From positions 2,241 to 23,567 of the forward strand of contig CAKKTI010000341.1 of assembly GCA_920105805.1 (NCBI GenBank): a DNA stretch of 21,327 bases, given 5' to 3'. The DNA comes from Condylostoma magnum (taxonomy: Eukaryota; Ciliophora; Heterotrichea; Heterotrichida; Condylostomatidae). Shown here in pieces: positions 1 through 9,243 of this stretch (position 1 is the stretch's first letter; the number at the start of each line of letters is the position of its first letter). Under the pieces are notes generated by a model that searched no databases, was not told where the DNA came from, and saw nothing but the letters and a program-made list of their open reading frames with translations. Position numbers and translations under genes: made by a program.

Positions 1-1139
1 AAATCCTTATGCTGGATTTTCTTACTCAAGGCCAAATGTGCTAAAAATGACTCAGATGCTCTATGGTTATTCCCCATTTCTCTTACATTTTTCTTAAAAG
101 TAGGCCTACTGCTGAAATACCCAGTCCAGTATGTATGAGGTTAATCAGCATATGGAAAGAAGTCATCTGTCTTCAACGGCCACGTGGTATTTGTAGCATG
201 CACTGCTTTTAAGTAGTCATTTGGAGTAGAGTAGAAGAAATTGGCTTTGTCTCCATACTTTTCATTTAAGCGTTTTACTAGGGGATCCATGTTCATGAAG
301 TTAGCATGGGCATTTTGGTATGAAAAGTCTCCTCCCATAGGTACTAAAATATTATTAGTCCTATAGTACTCAGATTATTCAAATGAAAATTGGGCAAAAG
401 TATCAGTCCTTTCTTCTAGATTGTAACCCTCTAGTCTAGGGTCAGTCATTATTGGAGGATCACTGCATCTGACGTCTAGGCAAAAAGTATCAAAATAGTA
501 GTATCCATGGTAGAAAGCATGAGTAAATAGATCCTTAGGAGTAGCTGTTGAAACTGAAGGTCTCCATATCATTTCCATTGTTTTATCCTATAGCCGCTTC
601 TCCTTATCCTAGTAATGGAATCTTCAGAAAAATAGAGCATCAAAGCCTAGTTTGGTAAAGATGTCTACATTGCCGGCAGAATGTCCAAATGGGTCGATTT
701 GCCATCCTATGTTTGGTTTAACTCCGAGTTCCTTTTAAAGAAACTCAAATCCCAAGGCCATTTAATCAATAATGTCTTCATACAGACAGGTGGCTTCATC
801 GTTCATTACCCATCCTCCCCCTACAAATTGCAATCTTTCCTCTTATACTAACTTTTTCACTATATTTTTAGTGTTTTCATCTTGTTCCCGCCACCACCGT
901 TCAAAGAAGCCAGTTTCAACATACGTGAACTTTCTGGTTGGGTCAAGTTGCAGGGCCTGGACTACTGTAGTCAGAATATAGCGCACTCCTGCTTTAACAA
1001 TCTATTAGTTATCACCGTAGTAGTATTCATCTACTGTTTTAAGCCATCCTAGGTCATCGTGGGTGTGAGGGATTAGGTGGACTTAGAGCTTTTAGGATGA
1101 TTATACCAGATAAGGTATTAATAGAATTAAGCTATACAT
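1..1139 (-). CDS. Lysosomal-type alpha-mannosidase (GH38), 5' part; 3' end outside window
   Basis: Hydrolyses terminal alpha-mannose from N-glycans in the lysosome. The ATG at 1139-1137 opens a hydrophobic signal peptide (MYSLILLIPYLVQSS), followed at residues 20-32 by the GH38 motif VHLIPHTHDDLGW. GWQIDPFGHS is at 145-154, so H27, D29 and D149 are the expected zinc ligands and nucleophile. Later motifs are YQDK, MEMIWRPS, VPMGGDFSYQNA, FFYSTPNDYLKAV and [21 protein letters not shown]. Several TAA/TAG codons sit at glutamine positions, for example the Q of YQDK. One in-frame TGA (624-626, residue 172) lies in FF-x-RFHYQDK, where homologues have Gly or Ala. The alignment around it is ungapped, so it is a read codon or a point change and not an intron. 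The frame is open to base 1. The subfamily (lysosomal rather than Golgi) follows from the motif wording. Confidence 0.93.
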
Positions 1140-1396
1140 TTTTAATTTATTTAAATTTTTAGTGGATAAAATGTTGTCTTTATTTCAATGTACAATTTTG
1201 TAATAGATGAAGGAGCTTAGATTGTATAAATCTGAATAGCAATATAAGAGAGTTATTTTATTATATAAGTTTTCTATGTTTAAAATGCAGCAAATCTTAG
1301 GTTATTTATACAGTCTGATAGAATTCTTAAATTTAGAATAGTTTCTAATTATTTCATTAAAGATTGTTAACTCTCTTATCAAATAGGATTATAAAA
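1140..1396. promoter_or_regulatory. AT-rich divergent spacer
   Basis: This is the gap between the mannosidase start (leftward) and the probable small membrane-protein ORF (rightward). It is very AT-rich with no convincing coding frame. It must hold the mannosidase promoter and, if the rightward ORF is real, a second one. No specific motif is recognised. Confidence 0.3.
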
Positions 1397-1873
1397 ATGT
1401 AAAATAAAATACTTAGTTTCTTCATAACTATTTCCAGTATTGCCATACCTGATTTATTTTATGATTACTATGAGAACACAACTATATGACTTTTTATCTG
1501 GGCTATTTTTAATATTACAGGAATTTGACTGATTAATCAACCTTTTTAGAATATAATGAAAACCTCATTTCTAACTTACTTGATTATTATTATTCTAGGA
1601 GCAGATTGCTTTACTTTAGATACTTTAAACTTATGAATAGTTATAATGACTTCAATAACATTAAACATAATATCAAAAGATTAAATTGATATTTTTACCA
1701 AAATAGTTATAGGATTAACCATTTTTGCTGTCTCACAAAGGCCATTGGACTGGGATTTAGAAGTAAATTGATAGCTGTATCCCCACTCAATCATACTAAC
1801 AAATATTTACTCCTATATCACCTTTCAAGCCTTATATACGATTTCACTACTAATGAAAGATAAGAAAACTTAG
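1397..1873 (+). CDS. Probable small multipass membrane protein, unrecognised
   Basis: Read with the ambiguous ciliate code, an ATG at 1397 opens a 158-residue frame ending at TAG 1871-1873. It has about four to five hydrophobic segments (near residues 5-22, 30-47, 57-90, 98-112 and 130-150) separated by polar turns such as PLDWDLEVNWQLYPH. Three in-frame TGA codons fall in hydrophobic or aromatic settings where Trp is natural, and one TAA and several TAG read as Gln. Codon choice looks coding (mixed GAT/GAC, ACT/ACC, CAA) and unlike the surrounding AT-rich DNA. It sits divergent from the mannosidase and convergent with the F-box-like gene, an ordinary arrangement here. No family is recognised. 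The opposite strand is also largely open because only TGA closes frames, so this is a moderate call. Confidence 0.45.
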
Positions 1874-1953
1874 GTAAATTAATAGTTTATTAAACTTCTC
1901 ATAACATATATTAACAATAAGACATAAACTTAAAAGAATAAATTTTATTTATC

Positions 1954-3756
1954 CTATAAATGCCTCGGATTACAATTATTCCAATCAAACATGAGTATAT
2001 CTCTTGCCATAGAGAATAACTTGCGCTCTTGTACTGATTGATCCAATTATAGTCCTAACCCATCGGTATAAAGCTCAATTTAATCATCTTTTAAAGGTTT
2101 CGACTTAAGTTCATTTAAATCTAAATAAAGTCTAATAGCTCTATGTGCATTTTTCAGTACTTTAGGTTGATAATGGTGCACATTACTAAAATAATTATCT
2201 ATAAGTTATTTATCATAACAACTATGGAAAAGTTTTCTCCCAAGCTCCGTATCAACTAAATTAGCTATACGCTCATTCGATAAATTCCCAGAATAACTAA
2301 CCTTCTCACAAAACTTTTAAAAATCTTACAAAAAGAACGTCTCCCACGTATTAATTTCTTAATCAATAGCAAATCTCATGATTTCATAACAAGTCATAGG
2401 AAGCATTATTGATTATAGCAACACTTTATCTTTGATTAGAATCATAGAAAACTCTTCAGGTGTTTTCATTGCAGCCTTTTTATAGAAATCTTTAGTCTCA
2501 TGCAGTAAAGTTTCGTGTATAGTGGCGTAAGGCCCATCAGTTCAAAACTGTGAATGGTTAAGAAAATGAACGTTAACCTCCTATACACTCAAGTCGATAA
2601 TTCCTTGTATAACACTACGTAAAACTTACCAAGACAAGACTTAAAAGTTATCCAATTCTTGCAAATTCTATTCAGGCTCAAAACTTTCTCTTATTTCTTT
2701 GAAAAGTTGCAGTGTTTGTTAAAAGATTTGATTACTCAAAGGATCCCATACCTTTCGCCTCCACATAATAACCATGCATCGCATGATACTAAACGGCGGC
2801 ACTTATTAAAAATCCTTCCACTTTTATGAGTAAACGTAGTTAATTATATTGGAAATACATCGAAATCTCTCATCTAACTCTTAAATAGCGGCTGTATATG
2901 CACTTCACTATATAAATTTTACCCTTCTAGCATACTCACTAAGAAAGTCATATGAAGTATTGAATTATCTGAGATAACTCCTTACCATCTCGCAGTGAAC
3001 CTTAAAGGATTGATTCAGTACATAAACTAGCTTCAGTATAAACGGCCCTATATTCTAAAACTTAACAGCAACATTCACTACTGGTATATTAAAGCTTTCA
3101 AAGTACTCACTTGAGCAAGTTGAATCAATACTTCTCTTTCGCTACCCAATTAGCTTTCCTTTTTTCAAATTCCAACGCAAAATCGCCAGAACTTAATCGT
3201 CTTCTTGATTGTTAAACTGAATAAAGCTTACCTATTCCATAATCTACTCAATTTTTTCTTCAAAATCTATCAAAATATCATCAGTAAAACTTCCTCCTAG
3301 CATCTATGGCTAATTATCCTCATATATAGCATTGCCAATACGGTCTTGTAAAATGGTGTTGAAGTATCTGTTTTCACGCCTTAGCTGCGGTAACGGTAGT
3401 ATCGGGTCTCTGAGACAATCAAACAACTCAGTTTTTATTGTGGTGATGTCCTCGGAAGATAAGAAGTCATGAGGGAGATTTTCTCACTGATTTTAAACCT
3501 TTTGATGCATTTTTAGAAAACATCGCCAGTCGGGTTGAAAATCGAGGTAAATTGGTTGTCCTCCTTATATTCTATCGCTAATTAAAAATTACGAGAATGA
3601 TTCAAGTTCATCTATGTATTTAGAAATGCTCAAATTTTACCAGAGTTCCTTGGCTTATGAAGCTTTGTAAAATAGTCTATTAACCTCAGAAAAGCTGTAA
3701 AGATCTTCAAGCTATAAAAAGCCAGCTATTAATTGTAATATATTTTTGGATTGCAT
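1954..3756 (-). CDS. F-box-like N-terminus with long helical region, function unknown
   Basis: About 600 residues from ATG 3756-3754 to a probable TAG at 1954-1956. TAA 1945 or TGA 1825 are later alternatives, but the protein turns low-complexity after NNCNPRHL. Residues about 6-42 fit an F-box (LIAGFLQLEDLYSFSEVNRLFYKAS then ELW), which would bind Skp1. The rest is alpha-helical, with segments such as HETLLHETKDFYKKAAM and VRSYLRQFNTSYDFLSEYARR. These faintly recall cullin N-terminal repeats or the tethering-type helices of F-box/Sec10 (recyclin-like) proteins, and neither is established. Three in-frame TGA codons lie at 3484, 2905 and 2542 (residues 91, 284, 405), as in QNQ-x-ENLPHDF, FIQ-x-SAYTAA and SQF-x-TDGPY. 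Many TAA/TAG codons read as Gln. A substrate adaptor or a trafficking F-box protein is possible. Confidence 0.75.
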
Positions 3757-3806
3757 TATGACTAGTTAGAATTAATAAATGCTGTTAATTTTTTGTGCAA
3801 TTTATA

Positions 3807-4208
3807 ATGAAAATAGAGATTTATGTATTAGGGAAAGATAAGGAATCGATTAAAGTAGGAAACAAGTTTTATCAGATAACCAACTTTAAAGAGGTAAAAA
3901 AATATTAATTATAATTCCTATTTATAATAAGCTTATGTTGTTAAAGTTATTATATAATAAATCTTAGTATTCCAAATTTTGGTATATTTGTTAGCCTGTG
4001 CGTTTGTCAAAAGTTTAGCATGCATTGATTAGATCCTTAGAAGTTAAAATAGTATAAGCAGATGATAGAGATAGTGTGTATTGATGCTAAACAAGAAAAT
4101 ACACATTAGTTGATATATATTGCTTTTTATCAAGCTGTTAAAGTATAAAACTATGTGTTATCGCTTACACTACCTTTCAAAATTGTATATTAGAGATTAG
4201 TAAGTTGA
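3807..4208 (+). CDS. Weak ORF or remnant, unrecognised
   Basis: An ATG at 3807, 50 bases from the divergent F-box-like gene, opens a frame that begins plausibly (MKIEIYVLGKDKESIKVGNK). It becomes AT-rich and low-complexity around 3895-3960, then looks coding again (DPQKLKQYKQMIEIVCIDAK, about 4033-4092) until TGA 4206-4208. One TGA at 4024-4026 would read as Trp. The AT-rich middle could be an intron beginning at the GTAAAA near 3894, or simple decay. No homologue is recognised. It could be a small gene, a broken gene or chance openness under a code in which only TGA ends frames. Confidence 0.25.
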
Positions 4209-4890
4209 TAGTAATAAATATACACTTTTATATTTTAATAATGTTGTATACATGTATTATCTAAGGGACTATATGGATAGTTACAATTAGAGCACATATA
4301 CTATTAAAGAGATCTGTATTGTACCTTTCCAGGCATGATAATTATTCTTTTTCTGATTTATACATATGCTCCTTATTTAGACTTTATTTATAAAAGGATT
4401 GTATAAGCATTTAAAATAAGCCTGATACTTTAAGCTCAAAGCAATAATCTTACATTCCAACTATATCAATGAATATATATCTATATTATTGACAATCATT
4501 ATATGCTACATATACACAAAGCTAATAAAAATGTCATTTTTAAGCATATAACGTTTACCGATATCTTCTGATACTTAATTATTTGTAAAATCCAAAGTAT
4601 CTAATAATTCTACTAATATATTTGAATTTATACTAAATTTGTAGCCTAATTTCAATTTCAATACTAGCATAAATTCTCTTATTTCAAGTATGATCCATAT
4701 GATCTTTTTTTAAATGTATTTCCAGTAACAAAAATCTATATGCCTTATACTTTCTAAATTTGCAACAATAGCATCCTGAATTAATAACTTGCTCTTCCAA
4801 TAAAATAAAAGTCTGAAACCCTAAAAAAAGCTATGAATAAGTACTATTTTATTAATATTAAATACCATTTTATCAGAAAACTTAATTAAA
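4209..4890. other. AT-rich spacer with no gene seen
   Basis: About 680 bases of strongly AT-rich DNA between the weak ORF and the 3' end of the OSCA/TMEM63 gene. I saw no protein motif on the plus strand and no RNA-gene signature. The last 20 bases carry extra in-frame TAA and TGA codons downstream of the OSCA/TMEM63 stop. Confidence 0.5.
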
Positions 4891-7461
4891 CTAGATCTCA
4901 TCATCACTTTCTTCAGGTGGAGCATCAGGCACAATTGAATTATAAGGCAGAAATGTTCCACTTAACTATAATGCCTATTATATACTAGGCTTTTAGTTTC
5001 TATCATTTTTAGATTTAAAAGTATCAAAGGCCTGATAAAGCCCATTATTCATCACATATCCTTAACTATTAAAATTTCCCAGATTTATTTGATTATTTTT
5101 ATAACTATCAAATTGCTCTACATAAAATTTACAGAGTGGCGATAGATTTTAAATCTGATTTATCATATTTTCCAGCTGTTAATTATTCTCCTCTTCCTTC
5201 CTAGCATTTTTTATAAACTCCAACCATCTTAATTATCCCTTCTTACTTGTAGCTGGGTTAGATCTTTCATAATCCTACATAAATTTTACATTATAAAACC
5301 TTTAAAAATTATGGTAATAATCGTCATACTCAGGGTCCCCAGTATACAACCTTTCAATAATAGCAGCATCGTTGTTCTCTTTAAAGCAACACTTAATCCA
5401 ACTTTTCATGGGAAATAAAAAGTAGATGAATGAAAATGCTAAAATAGCTAAAACAAAGTCATCTATAAAGGAATGCTCATTGATTTTTCTATAACAAAAG
5501 AAAGTTGTAATTGAGAGCCAGAGAACTCCAACTTCTAGTCAAAAGAACATCTATTTGGCTAATTCGTCTCCATGTCTAACTGGTCTAGAATGAATTCGTA
5601 GCAGCATGTACTTAAACACTTTAGATTCAATAAAAACTGCGACCATCCCAATCAAAGGACTAATTGGCAAAAACGGTGTAAATGCCAAACTTATAAGCAC
5701 AGTTTTTATTAAATTAGCATTTCTATTAGCCATATCTACTTCTGGCCCTTCAAATAAGACGTTTACTTACATTTAACTCATATTGACATGTCCAGATTTT
5801 TTGAATTACTTTTTTACATTTCTTCGCTTCATTCTTCTTAATTAGTACATAGGACTAATCATGTATATCAATGGTGATACAAAAGCATTTGCTAGTTAAA
5901 TATAGAAAATATCCTCTACTAGCCCTCCAGGTGCAAACCAGTCATCTGGGTGAATGTTCACTATAAGAGGTACAACTCCAGTATTAAGAATCATAAAGAA
6001 TGTTAGCTTATTAGCTACTGATAAATTATATTCAGTCCATGTTCTATGCCTTTCAAAATTAGCAAATACACGGCATAGCCGGGATAGTATAAAGTTAACC
6101 ATGACAGTTATCAGTGAAGGAATGGCTGATAGCAGTCTAATTGTAGATAGAGTGTCTTATCCTTTACTCTCATCACGCAAATCGTTCTACCATTTCCCAA
6201 TGCCAAACATTATACCGAAGGATGCAGACAAGCAGACTATCATATAGAAGTAGGTAGCAAAGATTTTCCCCCATCTATCAGCTGTAGTTAAGTAAAGATT
6301 TTCCCAAAATACGTCGTTTGGCTCTGGAGCACGCACTATTTATACATGTTAACCATTATACGTATATGCACCTCCTAAGTTTAGAGCACTTAGCACTCTA
6401 CGGTACACCCGCTCCAATAATGCCATACTTCAGTACTCCTCAGTTAGTTTTGTATCAATTTAACTTGTTAAAGTTATAAAGGCCATTCCAGTTTTCTTGC
6501 TCCCTTTTAAGTTTTCAAAAACATGCTCTTACTTTTTCCTCAATTCCTCTACTTTTTGCTTCTGTTCTTCTAAGGTAGGATGTGTTTCTAGTTAAAAATT
6601 ACTGTTTTTCTTACAGCAGGATGATATAGTTTTACCTTACAAATCTGAGTTGATGTTTAAGTACTGATAATAACTTTCAGCTTGTGCTAGTTGCTTTGTA
6701 GCTTCTATCTGCTGCTTTATATTATACGCCCAAACTACTCTAACAATTTCAATATTATTATGTGCTGTTTAGCACTACGAATTACTGATTAACCATTATT
6801 TCAACTCTGAGCTTTTAAGATTATCCGGCAGTCCTTTAACCCATAAAGTGAAGTCACTTGGGGTAATTATATCAATATCCAGCTCAGTAGAGTATGAAAT
6901 AATCTTCCCATAAAACATAGGTAACAATATAGCAAAAATGAGCAAAGTTGCAAGTATAAGGGAAGGTTAAAACAGTATAGAATCGTTGTTTTTCCCATAA
7001 TTCCCAGCTCCAAAATGATTAATCGTTGAGTCTTGACTAGTCCAATCGGAAATATCATCTTGCAGGTAATTTCCTATAGTGCATGGAATTCCTGCTACCA
7101 ATAGCAGTACAAACAGCATTCCTATAGTCCACTTCACAGTCAGAAAATACAAAGGAAACCCACTACCCAGTTCATTTAGCGAGGTTCTACTGCATCTGAG
7201 CGAAAATCTTCTTCCATGCTTAATAAAACTTACAATAGGCAAATCACAGCAAGGACACAAATCATTCACCAAGTTAGGATCATAGTCAGCTAAAGTATAC
7301 ACTCTCCTGGATTTCTGAGTACATCTTACCCCGTGCTTTTCAGCTATTTCAAGATCAGCTAATTTATACGGATCATATTTCTGTACAGAGGACTTCAATA
7401 AACTTTCTCTTATTTCCATATTTATAATGCTCAACTTCGTAAACAAACTCAGGTCCAACAT
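4891..7461 (-). CDS. OSCA/TMEM63-family mechanosensitive cation channel
   Basis: A multipass membrane protein of about 856 residues, of the family that forms stretch- or osmotically-gated calcium-permeable channels. The ATG 7461-7459 follows an in-frame TGA two codons upstream. The hallmark is APEPNDVFWENL after a hydrophilic RNA-recognition-like cytosolic loop (helical EELRKK, then ALLERVYRR). The conserved pore half follows: FFMILNTGVVPLIVNIHPDDWF, LISLAFTPFLPISPLIGMVAVF and KYMLLRIHSRPVRHGDELAKQMFF. The N-terminal soluble part has CPCCDLP. TGA codons at 6430 (TEEY-x-SMALLERV, residue 344) and 5539 (QMFF-x-LEVGVLW, residue 641) lie inside continuous homology and read best as Trp. The acidic tail PPEESDDEI ends at TAG 4891; TGA 4873 is the alternative end. 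It is divergent from the S49 homologue, with only 46 bases between the starts. Confidence 0.9.
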
Positions 7462-7507
7462 TTTTCACGTTAGAATTTCAGGTGCAATCAACGGGGAGAC
7501 TAGTTAA
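7462..7507. promoter_or_regulatory. 46-bp bidirectional start-to-start spacer
   Basis: This separates the ATGs of the OSCA/TMEM63 gene (-) and the S49 homologue (+). It is richer in G/C than most spacers here (ATCAACGGGGAGACTAG). Both 5' UTRs and core promoters must fit in it or overlap the opposite coding region. Confidence 0.5.
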
Positions 7508-8272
7508 ATGATTAGAGAGGATCTTAGCAGTGTGAAGCACTCAACTCCTAAAATTTTAGCCATAAGTGTAAATTCTTCTAATGGATCTCTGGTTCATGCT
7601 GAGTTGATTTGTAAGCTTTTGAAGAATTTTCAAAAGAGACATGATGTTGCTTTGTATACTTTTGCTGAGGATATGGCCCTAGGTCCCGGGTATTATATTC
7701 TTTCTACAGGGAATAAAGTGTTTGCAGATTGTAATTCCTTGTTGGGAGGGTTCGGATTTGGGTACCAGGGAGTAGGGTTGGCTGATTTTGCTAAGAAAAT
7801 GAATATCAAGCCTAATTTCACATCGTCTGGAAAGGATAAGCTGTTTTTGAATTAGTTTGATAAGGTTAAGCCAGAGGATGAGGCTAAAATGAAGAGTTTT
7901 TTAACTCAATGGAATAATTTGTTCAAGGATCATATGATTTTGCATAGAGGGCATAAGATTCCAAGGGATTCTAAAGTTGAGAAATAGATTTTATAAGGGG
8001 AAATCTATACTGCAAAAAGGGCTTTGGATGTAGGACTTATTGATGGATTGTCTGAGCTATACACTACTGTTGCTAAAGAGTTTAGAGGCTAAAAGGTGTT
8101 TAATTTAAAGTCTACAAGGAAAAGTTAGAAGTCAGCATAAGATGGACCGGCTGTTTTGTACGACAGGCTTTAGAAATTGGTATAGAGTCAGGCCCCAGAG
8201 CATGAAATTATGGAAACACTTTATAATATTCGATGCAGTCAAATAAACAACAGACTGCGATTAGAAATTTAG
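7508..8272 (+). CDS. S49 (SppA/SohB-like) peptidase homologue, nucleophile lost
   Basis: About 254 residues. S49 proteases are membrane-associated ClpP-fold enzymes using a Ser/Lys dyad. Family features in order: ILAISVNSSNGS at residues 16-27 (usual SPGGS), TFAEDMALGPGYYI at 51-64, NKVFADCNSLLGGFGF at 69-84 (usual 'GSIGV'), SSGKDK at 106-111 carrying the general-base lysine, and ALDVGLIDGL near the C-terminus. In active members the nucleophile is the Ser of A-A-S-G-G-Y. Here the stretch is A-L-G-P-G-Y, with Gly59 at that place, so the protein is probably acatalytic. The stop is set at TAG 8270-8272, followed directly by TAA; with TGA-only stops the frame would run to 8584, inside the next gene. 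No TGA is used internally. It could still scaffold or bind substrates. Confidence 0.85.
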
Positions 8273-8478
8273 TAATTTTAACTCAAAATGAATCGTGTAA
8301 AATGGTTTTACATAATTTCCAGGTATTATAGTGAAAAATATGCTGAAACTAAAGCAGCCTTCTCTCAAATTCACGCTGAAAATAATTACAACTATACAAA
8401 AATTCCACGAATGCTAAAATATAAGCAAAAATTAACTACAACCAATAAGTTTTTCCTTTAAGTTTACATTTAATAAAA

Positions 8479-9243
8479 ATGTTTAACCTGCTACTTACTC
8501 TAACTCTTGCCTAGGATTACACCTATTCCAACTAAAACTGGGGGACTTCCTGCTCAACTACTACCTAATCTCCGATTAATTTGAGTAGCTCAGATAGTAG
8601 CATAACGTTTACAACTGCAACAAATGAAGTGACTTATGAAACTGACTTGGATAGCAATGACGATATTTCTTTTATATCTACTTCCAAGTCCCTTTATTAC
8701 ACTGGGCAATGGGGGAAAATCACTTAGAAATCCAGTGATTCAGAAAATGAGCTCACCATGACTTCCATTTACATAAGAACCCCAGCTGAGCATAGAATCA
8801 ATAATGTTTAATATGGCGTAGAGGCTTAAATGTATTCTAATACAAATTACGCGTTTTCTGTGTTTTTTGATGTGTCAGCTGGAGGAAATACAGAAAATGA
8901 GTTTTTGAAGGATGTAATAACTTCGGTTACCTCGTCTACTCAGGTGTATGGAAGCTAGATGTTTGATGATTATGAGACACTAGGAACGTATTATAGGTAT
9001 ACTGGAAGCCAAACTTTCCCACCTTGTGAGGAGACAGAATGGGTTGTATGGAATAGAGTTTAAAGCTTGTCTGTTTAGTAATTGGAGTCTCTGCAAAAGT
9101 TACTCGGAGTGAGCAATATAAGGAGTCAATAGAGTGGAGGTAATAGAGAGATTACATTTTATAGCTATGATGATGAAGAATCTTCTAAATATTACCAGAT
9201 TTTAGGAGTTTTAGGCATTTTCTTACTTATCTAACTTTTATGA
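8479..9243 (+). CDS. Alpha-carbonic-anhydrase-related membrane protein, zinc site lost
   Basis: 254 residues if TGA 9241-9243 is the stop, or 251 at TAA 9232-9234. A signal peptide (MFNLLLTLTLAQ) leads into YTYSNQNWGTSC and QSPINLSSSDSS, the alpha-CA N-terminal signature. IRTPAEHRINNVQYGVEAQ matches the bacterial-type FHFHTPSEH...EAH stretch, and YRYTGSQTFPPCEETEWVVW matches the GSLTTPPC block. A C-terminal hydrophobic helix (YYQILGVLGIFLLIQLL) suggests a membrane or GPI anchor. The three zinc histidines (94, 96 and 119 in human CA II numbering) are replaced by Tyr98, Arg100 and Gln117, while the neighbouring Glu (E104, E115) and His105 are kept. It should therefore be a carbonic-anhydrase-related, non-hydrating protein, perhaps a surface binding module. 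The fold call is strong; the role is inferred. Confidence 0.88.

Noticed and set aside
772-981. Plus-strand standard-code ORF of 69 codons
   Set aside because: It is antisense to the well-supported mannosidase; low-complexity and without motif.
4209-4890. Possible ncRNA or regulatory element in AT-rich spacer
   Set aside because: There was no stem, conserved box or repeat I could support.
5954-6247. Plus-strand 97-codon standard-code ORF, and similar ones at 7079-7285, 16686-16979 and 17142-17354
   Set aside because: They are shadows of the OSCA/TMEM63, transporter and RING genes on the other strand, which carry clear family motifs.
8297-8322. A 26-nt intron (GTAAAA...CCAG) giving the S49 gene a TGA stop at 8332-8334
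   Set aside because: It is possible in size for a ciliate, but TAG-TAA at 8270-8275 fits the family end without an intron. Only transcript data can decide.
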